Part shown: positions 18,253 to 27,518 of the stretch, in pieces
Layout of the letters: every line of letters begins with the position of its first letter
How positions within the stretch are numbered: the stretch's first letter is position 1
Assembly: GCF_000720135.1 (NCBI RefSeq)
Contig: NZ_JOIU01000004.1
Location: forward strand, 186,001-250,000
Length of the DNA stretch: 64,000 bases
Direction: 5' to 3'
From: Streptomyces sp. NRRL S-1022
Lineage (GTDB): Bacteria; Actinomycetota; Actinomycetes; Streptomycetales; Streptomycetaceae
Translations under genes and position numbers: made by a program
The notes under the pieces: generated by a model
What the model was told of the DNA's origin: nothing
The model's input: only the letters and a program-made list of their open reading frames with translations
Databases searched by the model: none

Positions 18253-18379
18253 AGGTCGGCGCCTGCCGGCACCGGGCCGGGCTGTCGTGGCCAGGTGACC
18301 GGAGGGCGCAGGCGGGTCCGGCCGAGGCGCGCCGGTGACCGGGGCGACGGCGGTCCTGGCCGAGGTGCGTGCGGCCGGC

Positions 18380-18442
18380 GCGTGATGGGTGCCGGCCGAC
18401 GCGCGGTGGGTGCCGGCCGGCGCGCGGTGGGTGCCGGCCGGC
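18380..18442. repeat. Three tandem 21-bp units
   Basis: The second (18401-18421) and third (18422-18442) units are identical; their core is GTGGGTGCCGGCCGGC. The first unit (18380-18400) differs at three positions. The array ends 13 bp past the glutaminase stop and may form hairpins through the GCCGGC palindromes. Confidence 0.8.
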
Positions 18443-18455
18443 TCCGGGGCGTCTC

Positions 18456-19385
18456 TCAGAACACCGACAGGCCGGTCAGGGTCGTGAAGCGGTCCAGGGC
18501 CGCCACGCCCGCCACCGAGTTCCCGCGTTCGTCCAGGCCCGGGCTCCACACGCACAGCGTGCACCGGCCAGGTACGACGGCGATGATCCCGCCGCCGACC
18601 CCGCTCTTGCCCGGCAGACCGACGCGGTAGGCGAAGTCGCCGGCCGCGTCGTAGGTGCCGCAGGTCAGCATGACCGCGTTGACCTGCTTGGCCTGGCTGC
18701 GGCTGAGCAGCCGGCTGCCGTCGGCGCGGATGCCGTGCCGGGCGAGGAAGCCGGTGGCGAGGGCCAGGTCGGCGCAGGAGGCGGCGATGGAGCACTGCCG
18801 GAAGTACTGGTCGAGCAGGACCGGCACCTCGTTGTCGATGTTGCCGTAGGACGCCATGAAGTGGGCGAGGGCGGCGTTGCGGTCACCGTGCGCGGTCTCG
18901 GAGGCGGCGACCTCCTGGTCGAAGTCCAGCGCGGGGTTGCCGCTCTCGGCCCGCAGGAAGGACAGCAGCTCGCCGGCCGCGTCTCCGGTACGGGTCTGCA
19001 GGCGGTCGGTGACGACCAGGGCACCCGCGTTGATGAAAGGATTCCGCGGGATGCCGTCCTCGTACTCCAGCTGGACCAGCGAGTTGAACGGGTTGCCGGA
19101 GGGCTCGCGGCCCACGTGCTCCCAGAGTTCGTCGCCCTCGCGGGCCAGGTCCAGGGCGAGCGTGAAGACCTTGGTGATGGACTGCGTGGAGAACGGCTGC
19201 CGCCAGTCCCCCACCCCGTACACGGTGCCGTCCAGTTCGGCGACGGCCATGCCGAAACGGCGGGGATCGCAGGCGGCGAGCGCCGGGATGTAGTCGGCGG
19301 ACCGGCCGCGTCCGGGAGTGCGTTCGATCTCCGCCAGGATGTTGTCGAGGACCGGCTGGAACTGCGAGGACATGATCGCCATCAT
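18456..19385 (-). CDS. glsA: Glutaminase A
   Basis: This 309-residue glutaminase is of the serine-dependent beta-lactamase-like family. It hydrolyses glutamine to glutamate and ammonia. The catalytic STQSITK motif lies near residue 67, followed by NPFINAGALV, YGNIDNEVPVLLDQYF and KSGVGGGI. The length matches the single-domain bacterial enzyme without the C-terminal STAS domain. Starts at residue 1, 2 or 5 (19385, 19382, 19373) are all possible; no strong ribosome site separates them. It lies downstream of the aspartase, asparaginase and permease genes in the same orientation and extends the amide amino-acid theme. Confidence 0.95.
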   Translation of the reverse strand: MMAIMSSQFQPVLDNILAEIERTPGRGRSADYIPALAACDPRRFGMAVAELDGTVYGVGDWRQPFSTQSITKVFTLALDLAREGDELWEHVGREPSGNPFNSLVQLEYEDGIPRNPFINAGALVVTDRLQTRTGDAAGELLSFLRAESGNPALDFDQEVAASETAHGDRNAALAHFMASYGNIDNEVPVLLDQYFRQCSIAASCADLALATGFLARHGIRADGSRLLSRSQAKQVNAVMLTCGTYDAAGDFAYRVGLPGKSGVGGGIIAVVPGRCTLCVWSPGLDERGNSVAGVAALDRFTTLTGLSVF

Positions 19386-19498
19386 GCCGCACCGCCGGCG
19401 CCGGGGCGCCGAGGGGGCGGCGGGGTCGGGAGTGGATGTGACGGTGGGTGTGACGGCACCCGCGTGCCGGCCTGGGGCGGCGCGCGGGTGCCGTGGCG

Positions 19499-20911
19499 TC
19501 AGATCACTTTGGGGGTTCCGTTGCCGGTGAGTACCTCCGGGCGGAGCAGCGCCGTCAGCCGTTCGGCGGGCAGCAGGCCCTTCTCCAGCACCAGCTCGGC
19601 GACGCCGCGGCCGGTGCGCAGGGCCTCCTTGGCGATGTCGGTCGCCGCCGTGTAGCCGATGTGCGGGTTGAGCGCGGTGACCAGGCCGATGGAGTTCTCC
19701 ACGGTGGCGCGCAGCCGCTCGGTGTTGGCGGTGATGCCGGACACGCAGCGCTCGGCGAGCGTGCGGCAGGCGCTCTCCAGGTGTGTGATCGACTCCGACA
19801 GGGAGTGCAGGATGATCGGCTCGAAGGCGTTGAGCTGGAGCTGCCCGGCCTCGGCGGCCATGGTGATGGCGACGTCGTTGCCGATCACCTCGAAGGCGAC
19901 CTGGTTGACCACCTCGGGGATGACCGGGTTGACTTTGCCCGGCATGATCGACGAACCGGCCTGCACCGGCGGCAGGTTGATCTCGCCGAGCCCGGCGCGC
20001 GGGCCGGAGGACAGCAGGCGCAGGTCGTTGCAGCTCTTGGAGAGCTTGACCGCGATCCGCTTGAGGACGCCGGACATCTGGACGAAGGCGCCGCAGTCCT
20101 GGGTGGCCTCGACCAGGTTGGCGGCCGTGACCAGAGGCAGGCCGGTGATGGCGGACAGGTGACGGCGGGCCGCCTCCGCGTAGCCGGCGGGCGCGTTGAG
20201 GCCGGTGCCGATGGCCGTGGCGCCGAGGTTGATCTCATGGATCAGCTCGACGGCCTCGGCGAGCCGGCTGCGGTCCTCCTCGATCATGACGGCGAACGCG
20301 GAGAACTCCTGGCCGAGCGTCATCGGCACGGCGTCCTGCAACTGTGTACGGCCCATCTTGAGCACGTCACGGAACTCGACGGCTTTGCGGGCGAACGCGT
20401 CCTGCAGTACGGACATCGCCTTGAGCAGTCCACGTACCGCGAAGACCGTCGCTATCTTGACGGCGGTCGGGTAGACGTCATTGGTTGACTGACCCAGGTT
20501 GACGTCCTCGTTGGGGTGCAGATACGTGTACTGGCCCTTGGTGTGCCCGAGCAGTTCCAGCGCGCGGTTCGCCACGACCTCGTTGGCGTTCATGTTGGTG
20601 GACGTGCCGGCTCCGCCCTGGATGACGTCCACGACGAACTGGTCGTGCAGCTTGCCGGCGCGGATCTCCCGGCAGGCCGCGACGATCGCCGCGGCCTTCT
20701 CGGGCGCCAGCAGCCCGAGTTCCTCGTTGGCGAGCGCGGCGGCCTCCTTGACGGCGGCCAGGGCGTCGATCAGGTGCGGGTACGCGGAGATCGGGGTGCC
20801 GGTGATGGGGAAGTTCTCCGTCGCGCGCAGGGTGTGGACACCCCAGTACGCGTCGGCGGGGACGTCACGGTCGCCGAGCAGATCGTGTTCGCTGCGGGTG
20901 GCGGCGGTCAT
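19499..20911 (-). CDS. aspA: Aspartate ammonia-lyase
   Basis: This 470-residue member of the fumarase/aspartase superfamily carries the signature GSSIMPGKVNP near residue 320 and GGAGTSTNMNANEV near 90. It converts L-aspartate to fumarate and ammonia. I start it at ATG 20911 (MTAATRSEHDLL); an in-frame ATG at 20953 adds 14 atypical residues. The upstream asparaginase supplies its substrate, so the two form a pathway from asparagine to the TCA cycle. Confidence 0.95.
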   Translation of the reverse strand: MTAATRSEHDLLGDRDVPADAYWGVHTLRATENFPITGTPISAYPHLIDALAAVKEAAALANEELGLLAPEKAAAIVAACREIRAGKLHDQFVVDVIQGGAGTSTNMNANEVVANRALELLGHTKGQYTYLHPNEDVNLGQSTNDVYPTAVKIATVFAVRGLLKAMSVLQDAFARKAVEFRDVLKMGRTQLQDAVPMTLGQEFSAFAVMIEEDRSRLAEAVELIHEINLGATAIGTGLNAPAGYAEAARRHLSAITGLPLVTAANLVEATQDCGAFVQMSGVLKRIAVKLSKSCNDLRLLSSGPRAGLGEINLPPVQAGSSIMPGKVNPVIPEVVNQVAFEVIGNDVAITMAAEAGQLQLNAFEPIILHSLSESITHLESACRTLAERCVSGITANTERLRATVENSIGLVTALNPHIGYTAATDIAKEALRTGRGVAELVLEKGLLPAERLTALLRPEVLTGNGTPKVI

Positions 20912-20998
20912 GGGAGTACGGGTCCTCTTTCTGAGGTACGGAGGTGAGGGCATCCGGAAGGGACGCGGACGCGAGGGAACCGCGCGCGACGGCGGGAG

Positions 20999-22018
20999 CT
21001 ACGCGCGGGCGGTGAACGGGAGCGGATCCAGCGCGCGCACCGGCCGCACACACCCCACCGGCTCCCCGCCGCCGAGCAGCGGCTCCCCGGCGAACTCGGT
21101 GAGGAGCCCGGGATCCACGCCCGCGCGCGCGAGCGCGGCCGCCGCCACTGGTATCCGCGCCCGGTTCGCCCCGTCGGCGATCTTCACGGCGACGGCCGTG
21201 CCGTCCGGGAGCGCGGCGACCTGTACGCCCTCGAAGCCGTCCTTGGCGAGCAGCCCGGGCACGGCCCGCATGAGCGCGGCCACGTCCCGGCCGGCGCCGG
21301 AGGCCATCTCGGCGTGCTCGCGCATCGCGTCGGCGACCCGGGCTTCGGGGGTGCCGGGTGCGGCCGAGGTGATGCGGGCCAGGGCGCGGGCGAGGCCGTG
21401 CAGGGATATGGAGAACAGCGGGGCGCCGCAGCCGTCCACGGTGACCCGGGCGACGCGCTGGCCGGTCAGCTCCTCGACGGTCTCGGCCACGGCCTGCTGG
21501 AGCGGGTGCGCCGGGTCCAGGTAGTCCTCCAGGGACCAGCCGTTGATGCGGGCCGTCCACAGCATGGCGGCGTGCTTGCCGGAGCAGTTCTGGGCGAGGC
21601 GGGAGGGCTGCCGGCCCTCGCGGACCCAGGCGTCCCTGACTGCCGGGCCGAACGGCATGTCGGGCACGTTGCGCAGGTCGTCCTCGGTGAGCCCGGCGAG
21701 TTCGAGGATGCGCCGGGTGCCCGCGAGGTGGCGTTCCTCGCCGGAGTGGCTCGCGGCGGCCAGCGACAGCAGGGCGCCGTCGAGCGGCAGCCCGGCCCGC
21801 AGCATGGCCACGGCCTGGACGGGCTTGAGGGCGGAGCGCGGGTAGAAGGCCGCCTCCACGTCGCCGAGCTGGAACCGCACCTGCCCGTCGGCGCCGAGGA
21901 CGACGACGGAGCCGTGGTGGACGCCCTCGACGACCCCGCCGCGGACGAGGTGGGCGACGGGGGCGTGGAGGGGTTCGCGGACGACGGGGGCGTCGGCGGG
22001 GGAACTGCTGTACATCAC
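20999..22018 (-). CDS. Type II-family (Rhizobium etli-type) L-asparaginase
   Basis: This 339-residue protein is in the asparaginase_II Pfam family, distinct from E. coli AnsA/AnsB. Family motifs include FYPRSALKPVQAVAM near residue 60, LAQNCSGKHAAML near 140 and VDGCGAP near 195. It hydrolyses asparagine to aspartate and ammonia and is likely cytoplasmic (no signal peptide). It lies 37 bp downstream of the permease and 87 bp upstream of aspA, consistent with one transcript. Confidence 0.93.
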   Translation of the reverse strand: MMYSSSPADAPVVREPLHAPVAHLVRGGVVEGVHHGSVVVLGADGQVRFQLGDVEAAFYPRSALKPVQAVAMLRAGLPLDGALLSLAAASHSGEERHLAGTRRILELAGLTEDDLRNVPDMPFGPAVRDAWVREGRQPSRLAQNCSGKHAAMLWTARINGWSLEDYLDPAHPLQQAVAETVEELTGQRVARVTVDGCGAPLFSISLHGLARALARITSAAPGTPEARVADAMREHAEMASGAGRDVAALMRAVPGLLAKDGFEGVQVAALPDGTAVAVKIADGANRARIPVAAAALARAGVDPGLLTEFAGEPLLGGGEPVGCVRPVRALDPLPFTARA

Positions 22019-22055
22019 TGCCTGATCAGGGGGTCGGGGTCGGCCGGTACGCGGG

Positions 22056-23495
22056 TCACGCGTCGGCGCCGGTGGACGTGCGGGACATGCGGGCGCGGAT
22101 GGCGTACCAGCCCGCGACCAGTGCGGCGACGATCAGCGGCAGGCACAGCACGGTGGTGCGTCCGGCGCCGCCATCGGCGTACATGAGGACCAGGACGGAG
22201 GCGAGGAACGCCAGCGTCACGAGTTCGGTCCAGGGGGAGCCCGGCAGCCGGTACGACGGCCGGGTCAGGTCGCCGCTGCGGGTCTTCCGCCAGAAGAGCA
22301 GGTGGCAGAGCATGATCATGCCCCAGGTCGCGAGGATGCCGATCGCCGCGAAGTTGAGGACGATCTCGAACGCGTCGGCGGGGACGACGTAGTTCAGGGC
22401 CACGCCGAGGACACAGATACCGCTGGTGAGCAGGATGCCGCCGTACGGGACCTGGCTGCGGCTCATACGGCCGGTGAACTTCGGAGCCGAACCGCTCATC
22501 GCCATGGAGCGCAGAATGCGGCCGGTGGAGTACAGGCCGGAGTTCAGCGAGGACATGGCCGCGGTCAGGACGACCAGGTTCATCACGCCGCCGGCCGCCG
22601 GGATGCCGATGTGGGACAGGACGGTGACGAAGGGGCTCTGGCCGGCGGAGTACTTGTTCCACGGGAGCAGCATCGACAGCAGGACGACCGAGCCGACGTA
22701 GAACAGGCCCACGCGCCACATGATCGAGTTGATCGCCTTCGGCATGATCTTCTCGGGGTTCTCGGTCTCGCCCGCGGCGACGCCGACCAGCTCGACCGAG
22801 GCGTAGGCGAAGACGACGCCCTGGATGATCAGCAGCATGGGCAGCAGACCGTTGGGGAAGACGCCACCGTTGTCGGTGATCAGGGACGGGCCGGGGTGAT
22901 GGCCGGCGACCGGGTGCTGGGTGACCAGCAGGAAGATGCCGATGCACATGAAGACCACGAGCGCGCCGACCTTGACGATCGCGAACCAGAACTCCAGCTC
23001 ACCGAATATCTTGACCGAGATCAGGTTGACCGTCAGGACGACCGCGAGGGCGATCAATGCGATCAACCATTGAGGGATGTCGGAGAACATGCCCCAGTAG
23101 TGCGTGTACGTGGCGACGGCCGTGATGTCGGCGATGCCGGTGGTCGCCCAGTTCAGGAAGTACATCCAGCCCGCGGTGTAGGCGCCCTTCTCACCCAGGA
23201 ACTCCCGGGCGTACGACACGAAGGCCCCGGAGGACGGACGGTAGAGGACGAGTTCGCCGAGGGCGCGCACGACCAGGAAGGCGAAGACACCGCAGACGGC
23301 GTACGCGATGAACAGGGAGGGCCCGGCGTCGGCGAGCCGGCCGCCCGCGCCGAGGAAGAGGCCGGTGCCGATGGCACCGCCGATGGCGATCATGTTGACG
23401 TGCCGGTGCTTCAGGCCTTTGCTGTAGCCGGCGTCTCCGGCGTCGACATGGCCGGACGAGGGGCGCGTCTCGTCTTCGAGGTGCTGCTCGCTCAC
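22056..23495 (-). CDS. ansP: Amino-acid permease, AnsP-like (L-asparagine)
   Basis: This 479-residue APC-family transporter has 12 predicted transmembrane helices and the conserved first-helix motif [14 protein letters not shown]. The GTG start at 23495 overlaps the regulator stop by 4 bases (GTGA), so translation is coupled. Close resemblance to AnsP/CycA-type permeases and its place directly before an asparaginase and an aspartase argue for asparagine as the substrate; D-serine or other amino acids cannot be excluded. In-frame sequence upstream of the GTG is a shadow of the regulator gene. Confidence 0.9.
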   Translation of the reverse strand: MSEQHLEDETRPSSGHVDAGDAGYSKGLKHRHVNMIAIGGAIGTGLFLGAGGRLADAGPSLFIAYAVCGVFAFLVVRALGELVLYRPSSGAFVSYAREFLGEKGAYTAGWMYFLNWATTGIADITAVATYTHYWGMFSDIPQWLIALIALAVVLTVNLISVKIFGELEFWFAIVKVGALVVFMCIGIFLLVTQHPVAGHHPGPSLITDNGGVFPNGLLPMLLIIQGVVFAYASVELVGVAAGETENPEKIMPKAINSIMWRVGLFYVGSVVLLSMLLPWNKYSAGQSPFVTVLSHIGIPAAGGVMNLVVLTAAMSSLNSGLYSTGRILRSMAMSGSAPKFTGRMSRSQVPYGGILLTSGICVLGVALNYVVPADAFEIVLNFAAIGILATWGMIMLCHLLFWRKTRSGDLTRPSYRLPGSPWTELVTLAFLASVLVLMYADGGAGRTTVLCLPLIVAALVAGWYAIRARMSRTSTGADA

Positions 23496-24223
23496 GCCTC
23501 GGGTCCGCCTTCCGTAGGGGGGTCCGTCCGCTGGGGACGCACGATGTCGGTGAGGGTCGTCTCGACGCGGTCCAGGTGGTGGCTCATGGCCTCCACCGCG
23601 TCGTGTTCGGAACCGTCCACCAGCGCCTCGACGATCGCCCGGTGCTCGCGGATGGACTGCTCGCGGCGTCCGCCCAGCTCGTTGAGGAAGGCCGACTGAC
23701 GCGCCAGTGCGTCGCGGATCTCCTCGATGACCCGGCGGAAGACCGGGTTCTGGGCGGCTTCTGCCACGGCGAGGTGGAAGAGGGTGTCCATCGCGACCCA
23801 GGCGGTGGTGTCCGTCTCCCGCTCCATGCGGTCGAGCAGGTGGGCCAGGTGGTCCAGGTTCTCCGGGGTGCGGCGCAGGGCCGCGTAACCGGCGACCGGG
23901 ATCTCGATGTGCCGGCGCACCTCCAGCAGGTCGCTGGCCGCGTAGTCGCCGAAGGTGGGGTCCTCGACGGTGTTCGCGACGACGAAGGTGCCCTTGCCGG
24001 TCCGCGAGACCGTGAGGCCCATCGTCTGCAACGCGCGCAGCGCCTCGCGCAGCACGGGCCGGGACACCTCCAGGGTGCGGCACAGCTCGGCCTCGGAGGG
24101 GAGCTTGTCGCCGATGGCGTACCGGCCGCGCTCGATGGCGGCACGGAGGTGGTCGAGCACCGCTTCCATGGCGCTGACGCGCCGCGGGACCGGACCACCT
24201 GTCTGGCTGTCTGACAGGTTCAC
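23492..24223 (-). CDS. GntR/FadR family regulator (FCD domain)
   Basis: This 243-residue protein has a winged helix (about 15-85; [20 protein letters not shown]) and a helical FCD domain (about 95-225) whose metal- or acid-binding histidines lie in [10 protein letters not shown] and HH near the end. As first gene of the asparagine block it probably senses aspartate, asparagine or a related acid and controls the permease, asparaginase and aspartase. An inverted repeat over its first codons (24198-24220) may be its own operator. Confidence 0.92.
   Translation of the reverse strand: MNLSDSQTGGPVPRRVSAMEAVLDHLRAAIERGRYAIGDKLPSEAELCRTLEVSRPVLREALRALQTMGLTVSRTGKGTFVVANTVEDPTFGDYAASDLLEVRRHIEIPVAGYAALRRTPENLDHLAHLLDRMERETDTTAWVAMDTLFHLAVAEAAQNPVFRRVIEEIRDALARQSAFLNELGGRREQSIREHRAIVEALVDGSEHDAVEAMSHHLDRVETTLTDIVRPQRTDPPTEGGPEA
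24198..24220. promoter_or_regulatory. Inverted repeat over the FadR-type gene start
   Basis: ACCTGTC and GACAGGT are perfect 7-bp arms separated by 9 bp. The repeat lies within the first eight codons of the regulator. Binding there, or an mRNA hairpin, could autoregulate the operon. Confidence 0.45.
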
Positions 24224-24281
24224 GGGAGCGATCCTGCGGGGTGCGGGCGGGGGGTGTCAAGACATGAGGTAAGGAAACATT

Positions 24282-24322
24282 CACGGGGTGCGGTGCCTGA
24301 ATGCAGGCATCCGCACCCCGTG
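24282..24322 (-). terminator. Long hairpin terminator after uppP
   Basis: CACGGGGTGCGG plus TGCCTG pair with CAGGCA plus CCGCACCCCGTG around an AATG loop, an 18-bp stem with a single bulged base. It starts 20 bp past the uppP stop and lies before the divergent-side regulator promoter. Confidence 0.8.
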
Positions 24323-24341
24323 GGTGATCAGCGGCGTTCGC

Positions 24342-25178
24342 TCAGCTGCTGAGCGTGCCGGTGGCGAGCAGGCCCAGCAGGCCGGCGCCGATGATGATCC
24401 GGTAGATCACGAAGGCGTTGAAGGAGTGCTTGGCGACGAACTTGAGCAGCCAGGCGATGGAGGCGTAGGCGACCACGAACGACACGATCGTGCCGACGGC
24501 CAGCGGGGCGGCGCCGACGCCCGCGCCGAGGGCGTCCTTCAGCTCGTACAGTCCCGCGCCGGTCAGGGCCGGGATGCCCAGGAAGAACGAGAGCCGGGTG
24601 GCGGCGACGCGGTCCAGGTCCAGGATGAGCGCGGTGGACATGGTGGCCCCGGAGCGGGAGAAGCCGGGGAAGAGCAGGGCGAGGATCTGGGAGCAGCCGA
24701 CCCACATCGCGTCCTTGAAGGACGTGTCGTCCTCGCCGCGCTTGTGCCGGCCCATCTGGTCGGCGGCCCACATCACACCCGACCCGACGATCAGCGAGCC
24801 GGCGACCACCCACAGCGAGGCGAGCGGGCCGTCGATCAGCGGCTTCGCGGCCAGGCCCACCACCACGATCGGGACGGTGGCGGCGATGACCCACCAGGCG
24901 AACTTGTAGTCGTGGTGGTAGCGCTCCTCGCGGTTGGTCAGGCCGCGGAACCATGCGGAGACGATCCGCTTGATGTCCTTGAAGAAGTACACGAGCACGG
25001 CGGCGATGGCGCCGACCTGGATGACGGCGGAGAAGCCGACGACGGACTTGTCGTCGACGGGAATGTCCATGAGCCCCTCGACGATCTTGAGGTGGCCGGT
25101 GGAGGACACGGGGAGGAACTCGGTCACCCCCTCGACTACTCCGAGGACGACGGCCTGACCGACGGAGATGGCGCTCAT
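24342..25178 (-). CDS. uppP: Undecaprenyl-diphosphatase
   Basis: This 278-residue multi-pass membrane enzyme has the family motifs GVTEFLPVSSTGH (about 18-30) and FPGFSRSGAT (about 172-181), which form the active site facing the membrane surface. It dephosphorylates undecaprenyl diphosphate to recycle the cell-wall lipid carrier and confers bacitracin tolerance. ATG 25178 gives the standard N-terminus MSAISVGQAVVLG; longer in-frame sequence is not supported. A strong terminator follows. Confidence 0.95.
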   Translation of the reverse strand: MSAISVGQAVVLGVVEGVTEFLPVSSTGHLKIVEGLMDIPVDDKSVVGFSAVIQVGAIAAVLVYFFKDIKRIVSAWFRGLTNREERYHHDYKFAWWVIAATVPIVVVGLAAKPLIDGPLASLWVVAGSLIVGSGVMWAADQMGRHKRGEDDTSFKDAMWVGCSQILALLFPGFSRSGATMSTALILDLDRVAATRLSFFLGIPALTGAGLYELKDALGAGVGAAPLAVGTIVSFVVAYASIAWLLKFVAKHSFNAFVIYRIIIGAGLLGLLATGTLSS

Positions 25179-25252
25179 GGGATCCAGTTCTGAGGAGAGT
25201 TGGTCGACATTGCTGTAGACAGTACTTACTGTGCCCGGCCGGGTGGCAAGCC

Positions 25253-25627
25253 TCAGGCCCACAGGAAGCCGGCGAGTGAGACCCCGGTAAAGGCCGCGGC
25301 GAGCCCCGCCGCCACGCTGGCCACGGTGTTCAGGGCAGCGTAGAGGCCGGAGCCGGCCTCGGTCAGCCGCAGGGTCTCGTAGGAGAAAGTCGAGTACGTG
25401 GTCAGCGCGCCGCACAGCCCGGTACCCAGCAGGAGCTGGAGATGCGGCCCCGCGGCTCCGGCGGAGACGGCCCCGGTGAGCAGGCCGAGGACCAGGCAGC
25501 CGGCCACGTTCACCACGAAGGTGCCCCACGGGAAGAGCGAGTCGTGGCGGGCCTGCACGGCGCGGCCGGTGAGATAGCGCACGGGTGCGCCGACGACGGC
25601 TCCCGCGATGACCAGCAGCCAGTTCAC
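25253..25627 (-). CDS. crcB: Fluoride channel subunit CrcB (first)
   Basis: This 124-residue protein has four predicted transmembrane helices, the motif [10 protein letters not shown] and the segment TTYSTFSYE, which carries the fluoride-coordinating TxS-F residues of Fluc channels. It exports fluoride passively. Its ATG overlaps the stop of the DUF190 gene by 4 bp. Two Fluc-type genes in one unit suggest a heterodimeric channel. Confidence 0.92.
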   Translation of the reverse strand: MNWLLVIAGAVVGAPVRYLTGRAVQARHDSLFPWGTFVVNVAGCLVLGLLTGAVSAGAAGPHLQLLLGTGLCGALTTYSTFSYETLRLTEAGSGLYAALNTVASVAAGLAAAFTGVSLAGFLWA

Positions 25628-25938
25628 AACGACTTCTTACCCTCCGGGTCCGTTTCGTCCGGACCGGGGGCGGGCTCCCCGTACCGGACGATCTGGCACT
25701 CCTCCACGGTGACGAGGCCCCCGCCGGCCGGCTCCTCCAGCCGCGGCCGGGACGCCCGTACCCGCTCCTCGGCGTCCGCCACGGCCACCGCGACCGGCAG
25801 GTCCTGGCTCAGGGACAGCAGGCGGGAGGTGTGGATGCGGGAGGAGACGCCGAAGCCCCCCACACCCCGGAAGACGCCGGCCCCGGCGAGCCCGGCGGCG
25901 TGCGTGAGCCGGAGGGCTCGGTCGGTACGGAACGTCAT
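25624..25938 (-). CDS. DUF190 family cytosolic protein
   Basis: This 104-residue protein is a DUF190 (PII-like fold) member, with the typical [20 protein letters not shown] segment followed by [20 protein letters not shown]. These proteins are regularly encoded beside crcB and are thought to regulate it. Here the gene is sandwiched between two crcB genes with 4-bp overlaps on both sides, so all three are translationally coupled. Confidence 0.9.
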   Translation of the reverse strand: MTFRTDRALRLTHAAGLAGAGVFRGVGGFGVSSRIHTSRLLSLSQDLPVAVAVADAEERVRASRPRLEEPAGGGLVTVEECQIVRYGEPAPGPDETDPEGKKSL

Positions 25939-26396
25939 GCCCGCCTCCCGGTCAGCAGCCGGCGGGCGGCGGCCGAGGCCAGCCACACCGCCGCGAGGGC
26001 CGCGCACAGGGTCGCGGCGAGATAGGCCAGGCCCGCGCCGGGGCGGCCGGCGTCCACCAGCCCGCGGATGTCGACCGCGTAGGTGGAGAAGGTGGTGAAG
26101 CCGCCGAGGACGCCCGTGCCGAGGAACGGGCGCAGCAGGCGGTGGGCGGCCCACACCTCGGTGACGAGCACCATCAGCACGCCCATGGCGGCGCAGCCGG
26201 AGACGTTCGTCCAGAAGGTCGCCCAGGGGAAGCCGCCGGCGGGCGTCGGCAAGGCCAGCGCGAGGGCGTAGCGGGCCGTCGCGCCGAGCGCGCCGCCGGC
26301 CGCCACGGCCGCGACGACGGGCGCCTGGGTACGCCACTCGGTCCGCCGCGCCGGCGCGGGGCGGACACCGCGGGTCTCGGCCTCCGGGGCCGTCAT
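25935..26396 (-). CDS. crcB: Fluoride channel subunit CrcB (second)
   Basis: This is a four-helix Fluc-type protein of about 153 residues with [10 protein letters not shown] and TTFSTYAVD, the latter carrying the fluoride-pore residues. It is preceded by a 30-residue arginine-rich N-terminus. I prefer ATG 26396 over the in-frame start at 26441. It is first in the crcB-DUF190-crcB unit. I looked for a fluoride riboswitch in the short leader and saw none. Confidence 0.9.
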   Translation of the reverse strand: MTAPEAETRGVRPAPARRTEWRTQAPVVAAVAAGGALGATARYALALALPTPAGGFPWATFWTNVSGCAAMGVLMVLVTEVWAAHRLLRPFLGTGVLGGFTTFSTYAVDIRGLVDAGRPGAGLAYLAATLCAALAAVWLASAAARRLLTGRRA

Positions 26397-26465
26397 CCTG
26401 GTCACGTCTCCTGTTCGGCCCCTGCCCCGGCGGGCGATCAAGGCCGGGACCAGGGTACCGCCGCC

Positions 26466-27425
26466 TCAGCGCGCGGGAGGGCGGGCGCAGACCGCCACAC
26501 CCGACTCCCAGAGGCTGCCCAGCACCAGGTGATCACCGGTCGCGCACACGCTGGTGACCATGCGGAAGCCGGAGCGGCGGCGGGTGAGGTGGTGGACGGT
26601 CCGGCCCCGGTCGTCCACGGCGACCACGGCGGCGGTCCCGCTCGGCCGGTACGGCGCCCGTACGGCGGCCCGGGCGGCACCCCGGCGGACGGCCCGCGGG
26701 GCGCGGTGCAGCAGATCCAGTGGCGGGACGCGGGGGCTGGCCAGGGCGACCCAGACCAGGCCGTCGGGGTCCTCGCGCCAGAGGTTGTCCGGCATGCCGG
26801 GCAGCTCGGCGAAGGGCTCGGCGCGGCCCGCGCGGGGTCCGGTGAGCCGGAAGCGGGTGAGGCGGCAGGAGCCGGTCTCGGCGATCACCAGGAAGGAGCC
26901 GTCGGCACTCGCGGCGAGCCCGTTGGCGAACTGCAGCCCGTCCAGCAGGACCTCGGGCTCCCGGCGACCGGGGGCGAGCCGCAGCAGGCGCCCGGTACCG
27001 GTGTGTTCGACGATGTCGCCGATCCAGCGGCCAAGGGGGTGGCGGCGGCTGGAGACGGTGAAGTACACGGTGCCGTCGGGCAGGGCGACGGCGTTGCTGC
27101 AGAAGCGCAGCCGCTCCCCCGCCACCGAGTCCGCGAGGACGCGGACGGTGCCGTTCCCGGTGTCCACCCGCAGCAGGCCGCGTTCCGCGTCGCAGACCAA
27201 CAGGTCGCCGTCCGGCAGGAGTTCGAGCCCGAGGGGCCGGCCGCCGGTCTCGGCCAGCACCTCCGTGCGGGCCGTGCGCGGGTCTCCGAGGTGGTGGACG
27301 CGCAGGATGCGTCCGTCCGCCACTCCGGTCAGCACGCGCCCGTGCGGGTCGGCGACGACGTCCTCGGGGCCGTGGCCGCCCAGGGAGACGTAGTGGAGCG
27401 GCACGAGTGCCGTCGTTCGGTCCAT
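26466..27425 (-). CDS. SMP-30 / strictosidine synthase-like beta-propeller protein
   Basis: This 319-residue protein has repeated beta-propeller blades such as [20 protein letters not shown], the calcium-site-like [16 protein letters not shown] and [18 protein letters not shown]. The family includes lactonases and strictosidine synthase-like hydrolases. There is no signal peptide. It is 68 bp downstream of an unlinked crcB unit on the same strand and follows a GGGGCA hexamer array that lies in its 5' leader. The substrate is unknown. Confidence 0.8.
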   Translation of the reverse strand: MDRTTALVPLHYVSLGGHGPEDVVADPHGRVLTGVADGRILRVHHLGDPRTARTEVLAETGGRPLGLELLPDGDLLVCDAERGLLRVDTGNGTVRVLADSVAGERLRFCSNAVALPDGTVYFTVSSRRHPLGRWIGDIVEHTGTGRLLRLAPGRREPEVLLDGLQFANGLAASADGSFLVIAETGSCRLTRFRLTGPRAGRAEPFAELPGMPDNLWREDPDGLVWVALASPRVPPLDLLHRAPRAVRRGAARAAVRAPYRPSGTAAVVAVDDRGRTVHHLTRRRSGFRMVTSVCATGDHLVLGSLWESGVAVCARPPAR

Positions 27426-27449
27426 GTGCGTCCCTTCTCCGCCGGGGCG

Positions 27450-27494
27450 CCCCTGCCCCTGCCCCTGCCCCTGCCCCTGCCCCTGCCCCTGCCC
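27450..27494 (-). repeat. Seven tandem hexamers (CCCCTG/CAGGGG) in the SMP-30-like leader
   Basis: Seven perfect copies of CCCCTG followed by CCC lie 25 bp upstream of the SMP-30-like start. On the sense (minus) strand they give four or more GGGG runs separated by CA, an ideal G-quadruplex pattern in the mRNA leader. Copy number could vary by slippage. Confidence 0.9.
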
Positions 27495-27518
27495 ACCGTC
27501 CCCCGCGGCCGTGGGCGA

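Noticed and set aside
18380..18442. Short tandem repeats considered as a CRISPR array
   Set aside because: The units are directly adjacent with no spacers and no cas genes are present.
26397..26465. Looked for a fluoride riboswitch upstream of crcB
   Set aside because: The leader is short and lacks the crcB-motif pseudoknot pattern.
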